Below are positions 7,461-15,375 of a stretch of DNA of 19,246 nt, piece by piece. Below the pieces are notes generated by a model. It was not told the origin of the DNA. It ran no database searches and saw nothing but the letters and a program-made list of their open reading frames with translations. The DNA is taken from contig DEUU01000034.1 in assembly GCA_002362735.1 (NCBI GenBank), forward strand, positions 1 to 19,246. The letters are read 5' to 3'. A program made the position numbers and the translations under genes. Numbering within the stretch: position 1 is the stretch's first letter; the number at the start of each line of letters is the position of its first letter. The DNA is from Dehalococcoidia bacterium UBA3254 (GTDB lineage: Bacteria > Chloroflexota > Dehalococcoidia > Dehalococcoidales > UBA3254).

Positions 7461-8330
7461 TTGAACAGCCCTACGGTAATTTCTACAACGTCTATTTTTG
7501 ACCTGACACCCATGGAGCCCGTCCGGTTATTTGATAATTTTTATTATGTAGGTACGAAATCAGTAGGTTCATTCGTGATTGACACTAAAGATGGATTGGT
7601 CATGATTGATACCGGGTGGGGAGAACCCGATTGCAGTCAATTTGTTAACGACATGAAAAGTCTAGGCCTTAATCCACGCAATATTAATTTGATATTGATA
7701 TCCCACGAGCATCTGGATCATTATGGTGGAGTCCCCTACCTGAAAAAGAAAGTTTGTCCGGATGCTAAAGTCGGAATGAGTACTATAGGCTGGAACTATT
7801 TACAGGCCAGACCCGCTGGCCCACCAGAGAACGCTTACGGCTACGCAAGACCGCAATCGATTGATATATTTCTAACAGACGGGCAGAAAATTAGCTGGGG
7901 CAACACTATTATCCAAATTATTTCCACGCCTGGTCATTCCTATGGATGTGTGTCTTTCATTGTTCCTGTCATCGATAATGGGATGCCGCACACGGTTGGG
8001 ATTATGGGTGGTCTTCTCCTCAGGCCTGATTGGGAGATGGCTTATCTTTATAAATCATCCATCGAATATTTTCAACAATTTACCCGGGAATCCAATTGTG
8101 ACGTTGGGCTGAGAGTCCATTTCTGGGGCTATGAGGCTGAGTTGACTGCGCTACGTGCTCGAAAGCCGGGAGAAGCCAATCCATTTGTGATTGGGACGGG
8201 AAAATTCGAATCCGTATATCTGCAATATTTCAGAAACATATTTCAATCTACTATCAAGCAAATGCCGCCAGAAATATCACCACCACCTCCACCACCCTGG
8301 ATGAAACTCTCCGGGCCTTCCTTTAAGTAA
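7461..8330 (+). CDS. Metallo-beta-lactamase-fold hydrolase, subclass B3-like
   Basis: A 289-residue metal-dependent hydrolase. The metal-binding motif HEHLDH gives His82, His84, Asp86 and His87; His159 lies in TPGHSYG and His220 in GLRVHFWG. Most of the superfamily has a bridging Asp after the GHSxG block, but here the segment reads GIMGG, as in B3 enzymes that lack it. The C-terminal VIGTGKFESVYLQYF region also resembles B3 proteins. There is no signal peptide, so it is probably not a secreted antibiotic-resistance enzyme; an ester, lactone or thioester substrate is more likely. The tail carries six consecutive prolines (274-279). The start is TTG, supported by AAGAGGAG 5 bases upstream. It is convergent with the acyl-CoA dehydrogenase genes. 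Confidence 0.85.
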   Translation: MNSPTVISTTSIFDLTPMEPVRLFDNFYYVGTKSVGSFVIDTKDGLVMIDTGWGEPDCSQFVNDMKSLGLNPRNINLILISHEHLDHYGGVPYLKKKVCPDAKVGMSTIGWNYLQARPAGPPENAYGYARPQSIDIFLTDGQKISWGNTIIQIISTPGHSYGCVSFIVPVIDNGMPHTVGIMGGLLLRPDWEMAYLYKSSIEYFQQFTRESNCDVGLRVHFWGYEAELTALRARKPGEANPFVIGTGKFESVYLQYFRNIFQSTIKQMPPEISPPPPPPWMKLSGPSFK

Positions 8331-8449
8331 GAGTACCAACACAAAGCCAAAATTGCCGGCAACCAAAAATGCTCTTGAATATAGGAAATACCGGAGATAA
8401 ACAGAAAACGAGAGTATCTAATTCCGGGGTTCATCTTAAATCTGGGATA

Positions 8450-9580
8450 TTATAATCCGATTTCTTGAGCGATAATGCTCCGCATGTAATCAGTATCGCC
8501 GTACTCGAATGCAGATACTTTGGCTCTTCGGAAGTATAAACCGACATCATGATCCCTTGTAGTACCAACCGCACCATGACAGTGCACGGCCCTCTCCGAA
8601 ACAAAACTATACGCTTCATTTGCCCATGATTTGGCAATTGCGATATCCAGACTGGTAGCTACACCTTCGCTCACTTTCCAACTTACTTCCCACCCAATGT
8701 TTCTGGTTCGATCAGTATAGCCCCACATGTCTGCCAGATAATGTTGAATAACCTGATTGCTGCCAATAGGCTTTCCATACTGTTTACGATCTTTAACATA
8801 GGCATTGGTCATTTCCAGACATGCCTGGCACCCGCCGCTCATCTCGGCAACTTTAAGAGCTCGCGCTTTCATCAAAATATTTTCGATGATACTCCAGCCT
8901 TTGTTGGGCTCGCCAAGGATATCTTTGCTGGAAACAACCACATTGTTAAAATTAACGGAGCATTTATTATCAAGAGCCATTGATAGCTGGCGTTCGCATT
9001 CAATACCCTGGCTTTTGGCATCCACTAAAAAGAGGGTAATGCCATTCTCAGTATCCGACGTCGTTTCTGTTCTGGCTGCCACTAAAAGATAATGTGCCAC
9101 GTTTGCATCAGGAACAAATAACTTAATACCATTTAGCAGGTAGTTATCACCATTACAAACTGCTAGAAGATTAACATGCACAGGCTGCCAACTGTTACTT
9201 GGTTCGGTCAGGGCTAGTGTCAATATCATTTTCCCGCTTGCTACGAGAGGGAGAAAATGCTCTTTTTGTTCCTGAGTCCCGGTTTCCTGGATGGCAGAGG
9301 AGCAGACTACGGTTGAAAGAAATGGACCGGGAGCAATATTGCGCCCCATCTCTTCAACAATCAACGCCAGTTCAAAGAAGCTCAGGTTGCTTCCTCCAAA
9401 TTTTTCATCAATAATTAAGCCTTGCCAGCCCAATTCTGCTATTTTCATCCAGAGATCTGCCGAAAATCCGTTTTCACTCTCTTCGATAGATCTAACTAAA
9501 GATTTAGGGCACTCTTTCGTTAGAAAATCTCGTGCCGACGTCTTAAGCATTATTTGTTCTTCAGTGAAATCAAGATCCAT
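8450..9580 (-). CDS. Acyl-CoA dehydrogenase family protein, catalytic Glu missing
   Basis: A 376-residue flavoprotein of the acyl-CoA dehydrogenase fold. The N-terminal helical domain starts LDFTEEQIMLKTSARDFL, the beta domain contains LALTEPSN (122-129), and the C-terminal domain carries DRKQYGKPIGSNQVIQHYLADM and the FAD-contact region HCHGAVGTTRDHDVGLYFRRA. The usual catalytic Glu near the C-terminus (YEGT in medium-chain enzymes) is replaced: the segment is EYGDTDYMR (359-367). The alternative position on helix G (ER in isovaleryl-CoA dehydrogenase) reads KARAL, with Ala239. This subunit may therefore be non-catalytic on its own and pair with the adjacent dehydrogenase. The ATG at 9580 has GGAG 8 bases upstream. 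It follows the other dehydrogenase by 21 bases, clearly in one operon. Confidence 0.92.
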   Translation of the reverse strand: MDLDFTEEQIMLKTSARDFLTKECPKSLVRSIEESENGFSADLWMKIAELGWQGLIIDEKFGGSNLSFFELALIVEEMGRNIAPGPFLSTVVCSSAIQETGTQEQKEHFLPLVASGKMILTLALTEPSNSWQPVHVNLLAVCNGDNYLLNGIKLFVPDANVAHYLLVAARTETTSDTENGITLFLVDAKSQGIECERQLSMALDNKCSVNFNNVVVSSKDILGEPNKGWSIIENILMKARALKVAEMSGGCQACLEMTNAYVKDRKQYGKPIGSNQVIQHYLADMWGYTDRTRNIGWEVSWKVSEGVATSLDIAIAKSWANEAYSFVSERAVHCHGAVGTTRDHDVGLYFRRAKVSAFEYGDTDYMRSIIAQEIGL

Positions 9581-9601
9581 AAACTCGACTCCAGATTAAT
9601 T

Positions 9602-10828
9602 TTAAGTTCTTGGCAATCCCAGGGTTTCCCACGCTATAATATTTTTTTGAATTTCGGTACTACCGGCGGCAATATTACCGTTCGGATCATATTGAACTTT
9701 ACTTTCAAACTTGCCTTCCATCGGTGCCCAGCGTGACTCTCTCTTTAATTGTCCGTATAAATTCATTATTTGTAATCCAATGAGACCGATTCGCTCGTCG
9801 AGTTCGGAGCCAAAATATTTTATCGAAGACGAACGCGCAGTCAAGTCTGCAGGCTTACCCTGTCCGGAAAGTAATTTGTACTGCCCCCAAAGAATATGAC
9901 GATTGGATGATAACCCAACTTCAATATCCGTAGCGATATGAGCCAGGCGATTTCTGAATAACAGATTCTTGGAAAGCGGTTCGCCCTGCCAATTTTTCTC
10001 CTGGCAGAACTTTATCAGTTCGCCCAGAGTTCTCTTCATTTCCAAAAAATGGCCCATGGTGACAGTGCCCCTCTCAAAATTCATAGTTTCCCGAATATAC
10101 CTCCACCCTTCGTTTTCTTGCCCTACAATATTTTTGAGAGGTACATGCACATCATCAAGGAATATCTCATTGAAATGAGCGATTTTCTTGCCATAACTGG
10201 ACATGGTTGGCAGAGGACGAATAGTAACGCCCGGACTCTTTAGATTGATGAGTAGGAGAGATAGACCACGACTGCGATTCATTTCTCTCGCTGTTCTAAC
10301 CAGTACGAACCCCCAATCTGCCTTATGGGCATTACTGGTCCAAATTTTTTGTCCATTAACGATATATTCATCCCCTTGCTTTTTAGCAAAGGTACTCACA
10401 TTGGCTAGATCAGAGCCAGCATCCGGCTCGCTCCACAATTGTGCCCACCATTCCTCTCCCCTGGCAATAGGAAGTAAGAATCGATCTTTTTGTTCATCAT
10501 TTCCAAAAATAAGAAGGGTGGGACCCAATAATGCTGCCCCAAAAAAATCCCAACCGGGGGCTCTCCAGTAAGCCATAGATTCCTGGAATGCCAGCGTGGT
10601 GAAAAAGTCTTTTTCAAGCCCTCCGTACTTCTTAGGCCATCCCAGACAGATCCAACTTCTTTTTCCCAGCTCCTTTGAAATAAGCCTGGCGAGTTTTTGA
10701 CCTTCCTCAGTTTCCAGGTCATCGGGAGAATTGGTCCACCAGGATGGAGCCTTTTTCATGATTTCTTTAAAAAAGCTGTCAAACTCGCCCTTAATTTCAT
10801 CTATTTTAGCAATTGGCTTAAAATCCAT
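9602..10828 (-). CDS. Acyl-CoA dehydrogenase, helix-G glutamate type
   Basis: A 408-residue acyl-CoA dehydrogenase that would introduce an alpha-beta double bond into an acyl-CoA using FAD. Family marks are SEPDAGSDLANVSTFA (133-148), NGQKIWTSNAHKADW (158-172), DDVHVPLKNIVGQENEGW, and the C-terminal AAGSTEIQKNIIAWETLGLPR. The C-terminal Glu position is Ala388, but Glu252 in NFERG occupies the helix-G position used as base by isovaleryl-CoA dehydrogenase. The ATG at 10828 is preferred to an upstream TTG at 10864 because the promoter at 10866-10894 would start the transcript near 10859, downstream of that TTG, and GAGGG precedes the ATG. With the partner encoded 21 bases downstream, an alpha2beta2 enzyme like the actinobacterial steroid side-chain dehydrogenases is a reasonable inference. 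Confidence 0.93.
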   Translation of the reverse strand: MDFKPIAKIDEIKGEFDSFFKEIMKKAPSWWTNSPDDLETEEGQKLARLISKELGKRSWICLGWPKKYGGLEKDFFTTLAFQESMAYWRAPGWDFFGAALLGPTLLIFGNDEQKDRFLLPIARGEEWWAQLWSEPDAGSDLANVSTFAKKQGDEYIVNGQKIWTSNAHKADWGFVLVRTAREMNRSRGLSLLLINLKSPGVTIRPLPTMSSYGKKIAHFNEIFLDDVHVPLKNIVGQENEGWRYIRETMNFERGTVTMGHFLEMKRTLGELIKFCQEKNWQGEPLSKNLLFRNRLAHIATDIEVGLSSNRHILWGQYKLLSGQGKPADLTARSSSIKYFGSELDERIGLIGLQIMNLYGQLKRESRWAPMEGKFESKVQYDPNGNIAAGSTEIQKNIIAWETLGLPRT

Positions 10829-10865
10829 ATACCTGCCCTCAATATTGATGCCACCGGTAAACAAT

Positions 10866-10894
10866 AGTATACGTTACAACAATATAATTGTCAA
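10866..10894 (-). promoter_or_regulatory. Promoter of the acyl-CoA dehydrogenase operon (shared cluster architecture)
   Basis: On the minus strand TTGACA (10889-10894), 17 bases, TATACT (10866-10871): a near-consensus vegetative promoter. The 3' part of the spacer and the -10 read GTTGTAACGTATACT, containing the TGTA-N3-TAYA motif found in the same place at 11186, 15747 and 18026. The transcript would start near 10859 with a leader of about 31 bases. Confidence 0.75.
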
Positions 10895-10901
10895 TTATAT
10901 T
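10881..10901. promoter_or_regulatory. AT-rich palindrome over the -35 of the dehydrogenase promoter
   Basis: AATATAATT (10881-10889), GTC, AATTATATT (10893-10901) is a perfect inverted repeat with 9-bp arms. It covers the -35 hexamer TTGACA of the minus-strand promoter. A dimeric repressor bound here would block RNA polymerase. AT-rich palindromes can arise by chance, so this is a candidate operator only. Confidence 0.4.
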
Positions 10902-11185
10902 TTAGCCTGCATTTTAACCTGACGGGCAATTATGTCTGTCTGCGAAGGCTGCATTATACCGGGAAGTTTTGTCCGGAGGAGGGACTTTTAGAAATGCCCA
11001 TCTACGTGCCATACTTCATCCACTGGAGCGCCTGATCCTGCTTTTCCGGCTGTAAAAGTTCTTTGTCTCAGATTAAATTGTAATTATTTCTTCCTTAAGC
11101 TATTGTTTTAACGTACGCGCATCTTAAAAAGTATAGTTATCCATGCGGCCACATTTAGAGAAGCAGACCGGTTTCAGATTAAGGT

Positions 11186-11215
11186 TTGACATATATTATA
11201 ATTGTATTGTACACT
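11186..11215 (+). promoter_or_regulatory. Promoter upstream of the carboxyltransferase gene (shared architecture)
   Basis: TTGACA (11186-11191), 18 bases, TACACT (11210-11215). The sequence before the -10 is ATTGTATTGTACACT, containing a perfect TGTA-TTG-TACA dyad. The transcript would start near 11222, giving a leader of about 340 bases before the gene at 11562, which contains the doubtful 60-codon frame. Confidence 0.65.
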
Positions 11216-11331
11216 ATCTCTCATATTACAATGGTATTCTAATTTTTAACATTGTAAAAACAGCAAGTCAGAGTTAAAAATGTTCATTTCTTTACGCCAC
11301 CATTCATAGGCTTCAAAACAACGGCAGAATT

Positions 11332-11514
11332 ATGAAACAGAACAATAACCAGACCTTCAGTACCACAACTCATGGTGTTTACCCGTACCAGAGTGATTAT
11401 AACTGTGTAATAATCTACGCTGCAGATGAGTATCAATATAGAAAGTTCTGCCAGGCTGTGGGTGATATGAGATGGCTGAAAATACCCTGGACAGAAGCAA
11501 CACTACCGATTTAA
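11332..11514 (+). CDS. Possible small protein of unknown function in the carboxyltransferase leader
   Basis: A 60-residue frame begins MKQNNNQTFSTTTHGVYPY and ends WTEATLPI. It lies between the promoter at 11186 and the carboxyltransferase gene, 47 bases before the latter, on the same strand. I recognise no family. It has no hydrophobic segment and is rich in Tyr, Gln, Asn and Thr. Its codons look mixed rather than simple AT bias, but no clear ribosome site precedes the ATG. It could be a real small protein, a leader peptide, or the remnant of a lost gene. Confidence 0.25.
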   Translation: MKQNNNQTFSTTTHGVYPYQSDYNCVIIYAADEYQYRKFCQAVGDMRWLKIPWTEATLPI

Positions 11515-11561
11515 CCATAACATTCCAGTAAGCATGTTGATATAAGGAGAAAAATAATAGA

Positions 11562-13118
11562 ATGGAAGAGCAAATCCAGAAATTGAAGGAAATTAAATTA
11601 AAGGCGGCTTTAGGCGGAGGGCAGGCGAGGATTGACCGCCAGCATGCTAGCGGTAAGCTTACAGCCAGGGAAAGAATAGACAGTTTGCTTGATCCCGGCA
11701 GCTTTTGTGAATTGAACGGACTAATTGGTTACAACAAAGGTAATCCAGATGATGGAATCATAATCGGTCATGGAAAAATTGATGGCCGGGTAGTTTGTTT
11801 ATTTGCCGATGATGCAACCGTCTTAGGAGGATCGAGAGGATATCTGGCTGGAAAAAAATCTTATTTCATCTATGAAATGGCGCTCAAGATGGGAGTACCC
11901 ATCATTGGTCTCAATGATTCTCCCGGAGGCAGAGTGATCAGACCTGAACTGGCCGGCAGCGATGACCCGTTCCGGGTCAGCGATGATAAGCAAGCCGGTT
12001 CACAATTTTATATGAATACACAGTGCTCGGGGACAATCCCTCAAATTTCGGCGATGCTGGGCAATTGTTCTGGCGGAGGGGTATATTCTCCGGCTTTAAC
12101 TGATTTTATTTTCATCGTGCAAGATCTAACGAGAATGTTTATTACAGGCCCCAGGGTGATCAAATCAGTATTGGGAGAAGATATTAATGCTGAGGATCTG
12201 GGAGGATCAAAGGTCCATTCCCGGATATCCGGTGTGGCTGACTTTAAAGTCATGAATGAGATGGAATGTTTCCAGCAGATTCGTCAACTTCTTTCTTATC
12301 TCCCTTCTAACTGGAGGGGCAAGCCGCCAGAGATAGAGATGGGAGATGATCCGGAAAGACTTACTGAAAGTTTGGAGACGATCGTTCCGGCTGAACCCAA
12401 GAAGACCTATGATATGCACAAGGTAATACGCCAGGTTGTAGATAAAGGCGAATTCCTGGAAGTAAAACGAGAATATGCTCCCGAGATTATCGTGGGCTTT
12501 GGTCGTCTGGCTAACCGATCGGTAGGTATAATTGCTAATCAACCTTCGCATCTTGCCGGAAGCATGTCCATTAATAGTTCGGACAAACAAGCTCGTTTTA
12601 TTAGATTCTGTGATGCTTTTAACATTCCGCTGATATTATTAGTAGACTCCAGCGGTTATCTTCCAGGAAAGGAAGAGGAGCATGGTGGGATTATCCGCCA
12701 TGGAGCCAAGGTCCTTTATGCGCTTGCAGAAGCCACCGTTCCCAGGGTGGCCATAATTATGCGCAAGGTATATGGAGGAGCAACGGTTGGAATGGGTACT
12801 ACACCAGGTATGGGAACTGACCTGGTATTCGCCTGGCCAATTGCAGAACTGGGCGCCATGGGGGCGGAGCAGGTTGTAGAATTATTCTACGCTGAAGATT
12901 TCCGTAAAGCGGCTAATCCAGATGATGCCAGGATGCAAAAGGTCAAAGAGTATCGCGATCGGTATTCGAATGCCATGGGCATTGCCTCCGAAACCACGCA
13001 GGTACACGATATCATTCAACCCAGAGACACACGGCGTTGTTTGATCAAATCGATGGATCTATTGAGTAACAAAGAAATGATTCTAAGGTCTAAAAAACAT
13101 GGGAATATACCTTTATGA
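11562..13118 (+). CDS. Acyl-CoA carboxylase carboxyltransferase (beta) subunit
   Basis: A 518-residue carboxyltransferase of the propionyl-CoA carboxylase beta / methylmalonyl-CoA decarboxylase alpha family, which moves CO2 between biotin and an acyl-CoA. The N-terminal crotonase-like half shows GKLTARERIDSLLDPGSF (31-48), GNCSGGGVYSPALTDF (167-182) and MFITGPRVIKSVLGED (192-207). The C-terminal half shows FIRFCDAFNIPLILLVDSSG (346-365), then YGGATVGMGT (404-413) and AWPIAELGAMGAEQVVELF (424-442). Two oddities stand out. The usual SGGARIQEG block reads SPGGRVIRPEL, with several extra residues before QAGSQFY. The acyl-specificity position that is Asp in propionyl-CoA carboxylases (GGAYDVM) is Val409. 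No biotin carboxylase or biotin carrier is in the window, so partners must be elsewhere. AAGGAGA precedes the ATG by 11 bases. Confidence 0.9.
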   Translation: MEEQIQKLKEIKLKAALGGGQARIDRQHASGKLTARERIDSLLDPGSFCELNGLIGYNKGNPDDGIIIGHGKIDGRVVCLFADDATVLGGSRGYLAGKKSYFIYEMALKMGVPIIGLNDSPGGRVIRPELAGSDDPFRVSDDKQAGSQFYMNTQCSGTIPQISAMLGNCSGGGVYSPALTDFIFIVQDLTRMFITGPRVIKSVLGEDINAEDLGGSKVHSRISGVADFKVMNEMECFQQIRQLLSYLPSNWRGKPPEIEMGDDPERLTESLETIVPAEPKKTYDMHKVIRQVVDKGEFLEVKREYAPEIIVGFGRLANRSVGIIANQPSHLAGSMSINSSDKQARFIRFCDAFNIPLILLVDSSGYLPGKEEEHGGIIRHGAKVLYALAEATVPRVAIIMRKVYGGATVGMGTTPGMGTDLVFAWPIAELGAMGAEQVVELFYAEDFRKAANPDDARMQKVKEYRDRYSNAMGIASETTQVHDIIQPRDTRRCLIKSMDLLSNKEMILRSKKHGNIPL

Positions 13119-13353
13119 TTCTTCGCGATCATGGTTGGTGACCTGATTTAAGGTAAAGGAACCGGTAAAGCCAGAACCGCTACCCTTTAACAAACTATTC
13201 AGCAAATTAATATTTTATAAAAAGCTAATTCAGCGATTTTATCAGAACAAAATCTGTTAAAATCGATACCAGGATATGCGGTCCTGGATTTGAGGTTGGT
13301 TCTGAATCGGGGAATAATTTTAATATCAGGATTTCCGACCACAAAGGAGTAAC
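13119..13353 (+). other. Intergenic gap before the crotonase, with weak hairpins
   Basis: This 235-base spacer has no gene. GATTTT (13235-13240) can pair with AAAATC (13249-13254) or with a second copy further on, and CCAGGA (13269-13274) pairs with TCCTGG (13282-13287) across a 7-base loop. Neither is followed by a T-run. I see no TTGACA promoter like those of the neighbouring units, so the crotonase and CoA-transferase may be read from the carboxyltransferase promoter. Confidence 0.35.
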
Positions 13354-14130
13354 TTGACTATATCATCCGAAAAAAGAGACAAAATCATGTGCATTACTCT
13401 CAACCGACCAGAAGCTTTAAACGCTCTGGCCCCTGAAGACATGGATGGCTTAAGAAAAGCATTAATCGGCTTTCGCGACGATCCGGACGCCTGGGTATGT
13501 ATTCTCACCGGCGCCGGTGAGAAGGCTTTTTGTACAGGAGCGGACATGATCAAAGCAGTAGGACAAGACCTGGAAGCTTCTGGGGCCAGTCGTGATACCT
13601 CCGGTTTTTATTACGGGTATAATGGATTAAATATTTGGAAACCGATTATCGGTGCTATCAATGGATATTGTCTGGCAGGCGGGCTTGCTATTGCTCTTCT
13701 TTGTGATATACGGATTTGCTCAGAGAACGCAATCTTTGGAACCGTGGGAACATCTCGAGGAATTATGCCCGCCGGTGGTCAAACCCAGAGACTTCCCAGG
13801 GTAATTCCCCTGGCAAAGGCTCTGGAATTATTCTTTACGGCCGAAAATATTAGCGCACAAGAAGCATATCGTATCGGGCTCGTGAACAGAGTTGTATCTC
13901 AAGCTGAACTCATGAATTCAGCCTGGGAAATGGCCGAAAAAATAGCCCGGAATGCACCCATCGCCATTGCGGCCAGTAAACAGGCCTGCATAAGAGGTCT
14001 CGACCTTCCTCTGGATCAAGGGATCAAACTGGAAGTAGATCTAGGAGTAAAGTTGATCTCTACAGAGGATGCTTCAGAAGGTATTTCAGCTTTTAAAGAA
14101 AGACGAAAACCACGATTTAAAGGGAAATGA
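13354..14130 (+). CDS. Enoyl-CoA hydratase/isomerase (crotonase) family protein without the catalytic Glu pair
   Basis: A 258-residue crotonase-fold protein acting on an acyl-CoA. It begins at TTG with AAAGGAG 4 bases upstream. The family pattern is clear: ITLNRPEALNAL (14-25), oxyanion loop GAGEKAFCTGADM (53-65), INGYCLAGGLAIALLCDIRI (102-121) and GIMPAGGQTQRLPR (136-149). Aligning on the CD pair, the positions of rat hydratase Glu144 and Glu164 are Ala112 and Gly132 (FGTVG instead of FGQPE). Without both acids, ordinary hydration, or isomerisation using the second Glu, is unlikely. Other crotonase chemistry (hydrolysis, decarboxylation, C-C cleavage) or a specialised substrate is possible. 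The CoA-transferase start follows after 33 bases, so the two are probably one operon. Confidence 0.88.
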   Translation: MTISSEKRDKIMCITLNRPEALNALAPEDMDGLRKALIGFRDDPDAWVCILTGAGEKAFCTGADMIKAVGQDLEASGASRDTSGFYYGYNGLNIWKPIIGAINGYCLAGGLAIALLCDIRICSENAIFGTVGTSRGIMPAGGQTQRLPRVIPLAKALELFFTAENISAQEAYRIGLVNRVVSQAELMNSAWEMAEKIARNAPIAIAASKQACIRGLDLPLDQGIKLEVDLGVKLISTEDASEGISAFKERRKPRFKGK

Positions 14131-14163
14131 ATTTTTTTCAATATTGTTAGGAGGTCGCTTATC

Positions 14164-15375
14164 ATGGCCAAAGCACTGGATGGAATTAAAATTCTGGATG
14201 CAACGGGAGCGCTATCAGGGCCCTTTTGCACTATGACTCTTTGTGATCTGGGAGCCGAGACAATAAAGGTTGAACGATCGGATACTGGCGACAGAACGAG
14301 AAGAAGTCTTCCGGTCTATAAAGATCTGAGCCTCTATTTTGCCAGTATTAACAGGGGAAAGAAAAGCCTTGCCATTGATCTAAAAACACCTGAAGGAAGG
14401 AAAATATTTCTCGACTTAGCCAAAAGAGTTGATGTTGTCGTCGAAAATTTCGTTCCGGGCACCATGGATAAATTAGGCATTGGCTATGAAGCCCTGAAGA
14501 AGATCAATCCCAGGCTGATTTACGCCGCATGTTCAGGTTTCGGACAAACCGGACCCTATCGAGAAAAACCTGCTCTGGATATCATTGTCCAGGGTATGGG
14601 TGGACTCATGAGCATCACAGGCGAAGAAGGTGGGCCGCCAGTCAGGTCAGGAGCTTCCGTCGGAGATATTGTAGCCGGTCTTTTTCTATCTATCGGCATA
14701 TTGAGTGCTCTGGTCGAGAGAGAAAAAAGCGGTTTGGGACAGATGGTTGATGTAAGCATGTTGGACTCACAGGTAGCTTTATTGGAAAATGCTTTCATCA
14801 GGTATTTAAATGTTAAAGACGTTCCCCAGAGAATTGGTAGCAGACATCCGTTGATTACTCCTTTTCAGGCATTTCAAACGAAAGACGGATACATGGTTTT
14901 ATCCGTTGGAGGGGGAATTGAGCAATGGGCTTGCTTTACGGAATTGATTGGCCGGCCTGAACTTTTAAGTGATGAACGGTTCCAAACCGGTGAATCCCGG
15001 TCGCAGCATCATAAATTAGTAGTGCCGCTAATAGCTGAAGCCATTAAGAAAAAAACTACTCAGGAATGGATTCAGGAATTTGAGGCGGTGGCAATTCCCT
15101 GCGGGCCACTAAATTCAATTCCTGAAGTTGCGGTTGATCCACAGGTCCTGCACAGGGAGATGTTCGCGGAGGTAACCGATTATAAGCAACGAAAGGTTAA
15201 AATGACGAACTCACCGATCAAGCTTTCGAGAACACCCGTCAAATTGGAAAAGGGTGCTCCCGGGCTCGGAGAACATACCTGCGAAATCCTTGGTACTATG
15301 CTAGGTCTTGATAACGGTAAGATTAAGGAGTTAGAAGAAAAAGGAGTGATAGCCACAATCCATAAGCCAAGCTAA
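14164..15375 (+). CDS. Family III CoA-transferase (CaiB/BaiF/Frc type)
   Basis: A 403-residue CoA-transferase that would move CoA from a donor thioester to a carboxylic acid through an aspartyl intermediate. It starts with LDGIKILDATGALSGPFCTM. It then shows LGAETIKVERSDTGDRTR (29-46), the substrate-domain phrase FASINRGKKSLAIDLKTPEG (59-78), VENFVPGTMDKLGIGYEAL (93-111) and SGFGQTGPYREKPALDIIVQ. Asp168 in GASVGDIVAGLF matches the catalytic Asp of formyl-CoA transferase. Length is normal. AGGAGG lies 9 bases before the ATG. It follows the crotonase closely. The likely role is activation of the imported acid, or return of CoA from an end product; the acceptor cannot be deduced. Confidence 0.94.
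   Translation: MAKALDGIKILDATGALSGPFCTMTLCDLGAETIKVERSDTGDRTRRSLPVYKDLSLYFASINRGKKSLAIDLKTPEGRKIFLDLAKRVDVVVENFVPGTMDKLGIGYEALKKINPRLIYAACSGFGQTGPYREKPALDIIVQGMGGLMSITGEEGGPPVRSGASVGDIVAGLFLSIGILSALVEREKSGLGQMVDVSMLDSQVALLENAFIRYLNVKDVPQRIGSRHPLITPFQAFQTKDGYMVLSVGGGIEQWACFTELIGRPELLSDERFQTGESRSQHHKLVVPLIAEAIKKKTTQEWIQEFEAVAIPCGPLNSIPEVAVDPQVLHREMFAEVTDYKQRKVKMTNSPIKLSRTPVKLEKGAPGLGEHTCEILGTMLGLDNGKIKELEEKGVIATIHKPS

Larger units (their letters stand above)
10829..11561. other. Long divergent intergenic region between dehydrogenase operon and carboxyltransferase gene
   Basis: These 733 bases carry a minus-strand promoter (10866-10894) with an AT palindrome over its -35, a plus-strand promoter of the same architecture (11186-11215), and one doubtful 60-codon frame (11332-11514). 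Between about 10910 and 11180 I see no coding frame, hairpin or repeat that I would call. Confidence 0.6.

Noticed and set aside
10203..10571. 122-codon plus-strand frame inside the second acyl-CoA dehydrogenase
   Set aside because: It is antisense to strongly conserved dehydrogenase motifs, and its translation resembles no protein.
10829..10864. TTG start at 10864 for the second dehydrogenase
   Set aside because: The promoter at 10866-10894 would begin transcription downstream of this codon; the ATG at 10828 has a ribosome site and a family-like start.
12207..12590. 127-codon minus-strand frame inside the carboxyltransferase
   Set aside because: It is antisense to the conserved carboxyltransferase core and has no domain; shadow.
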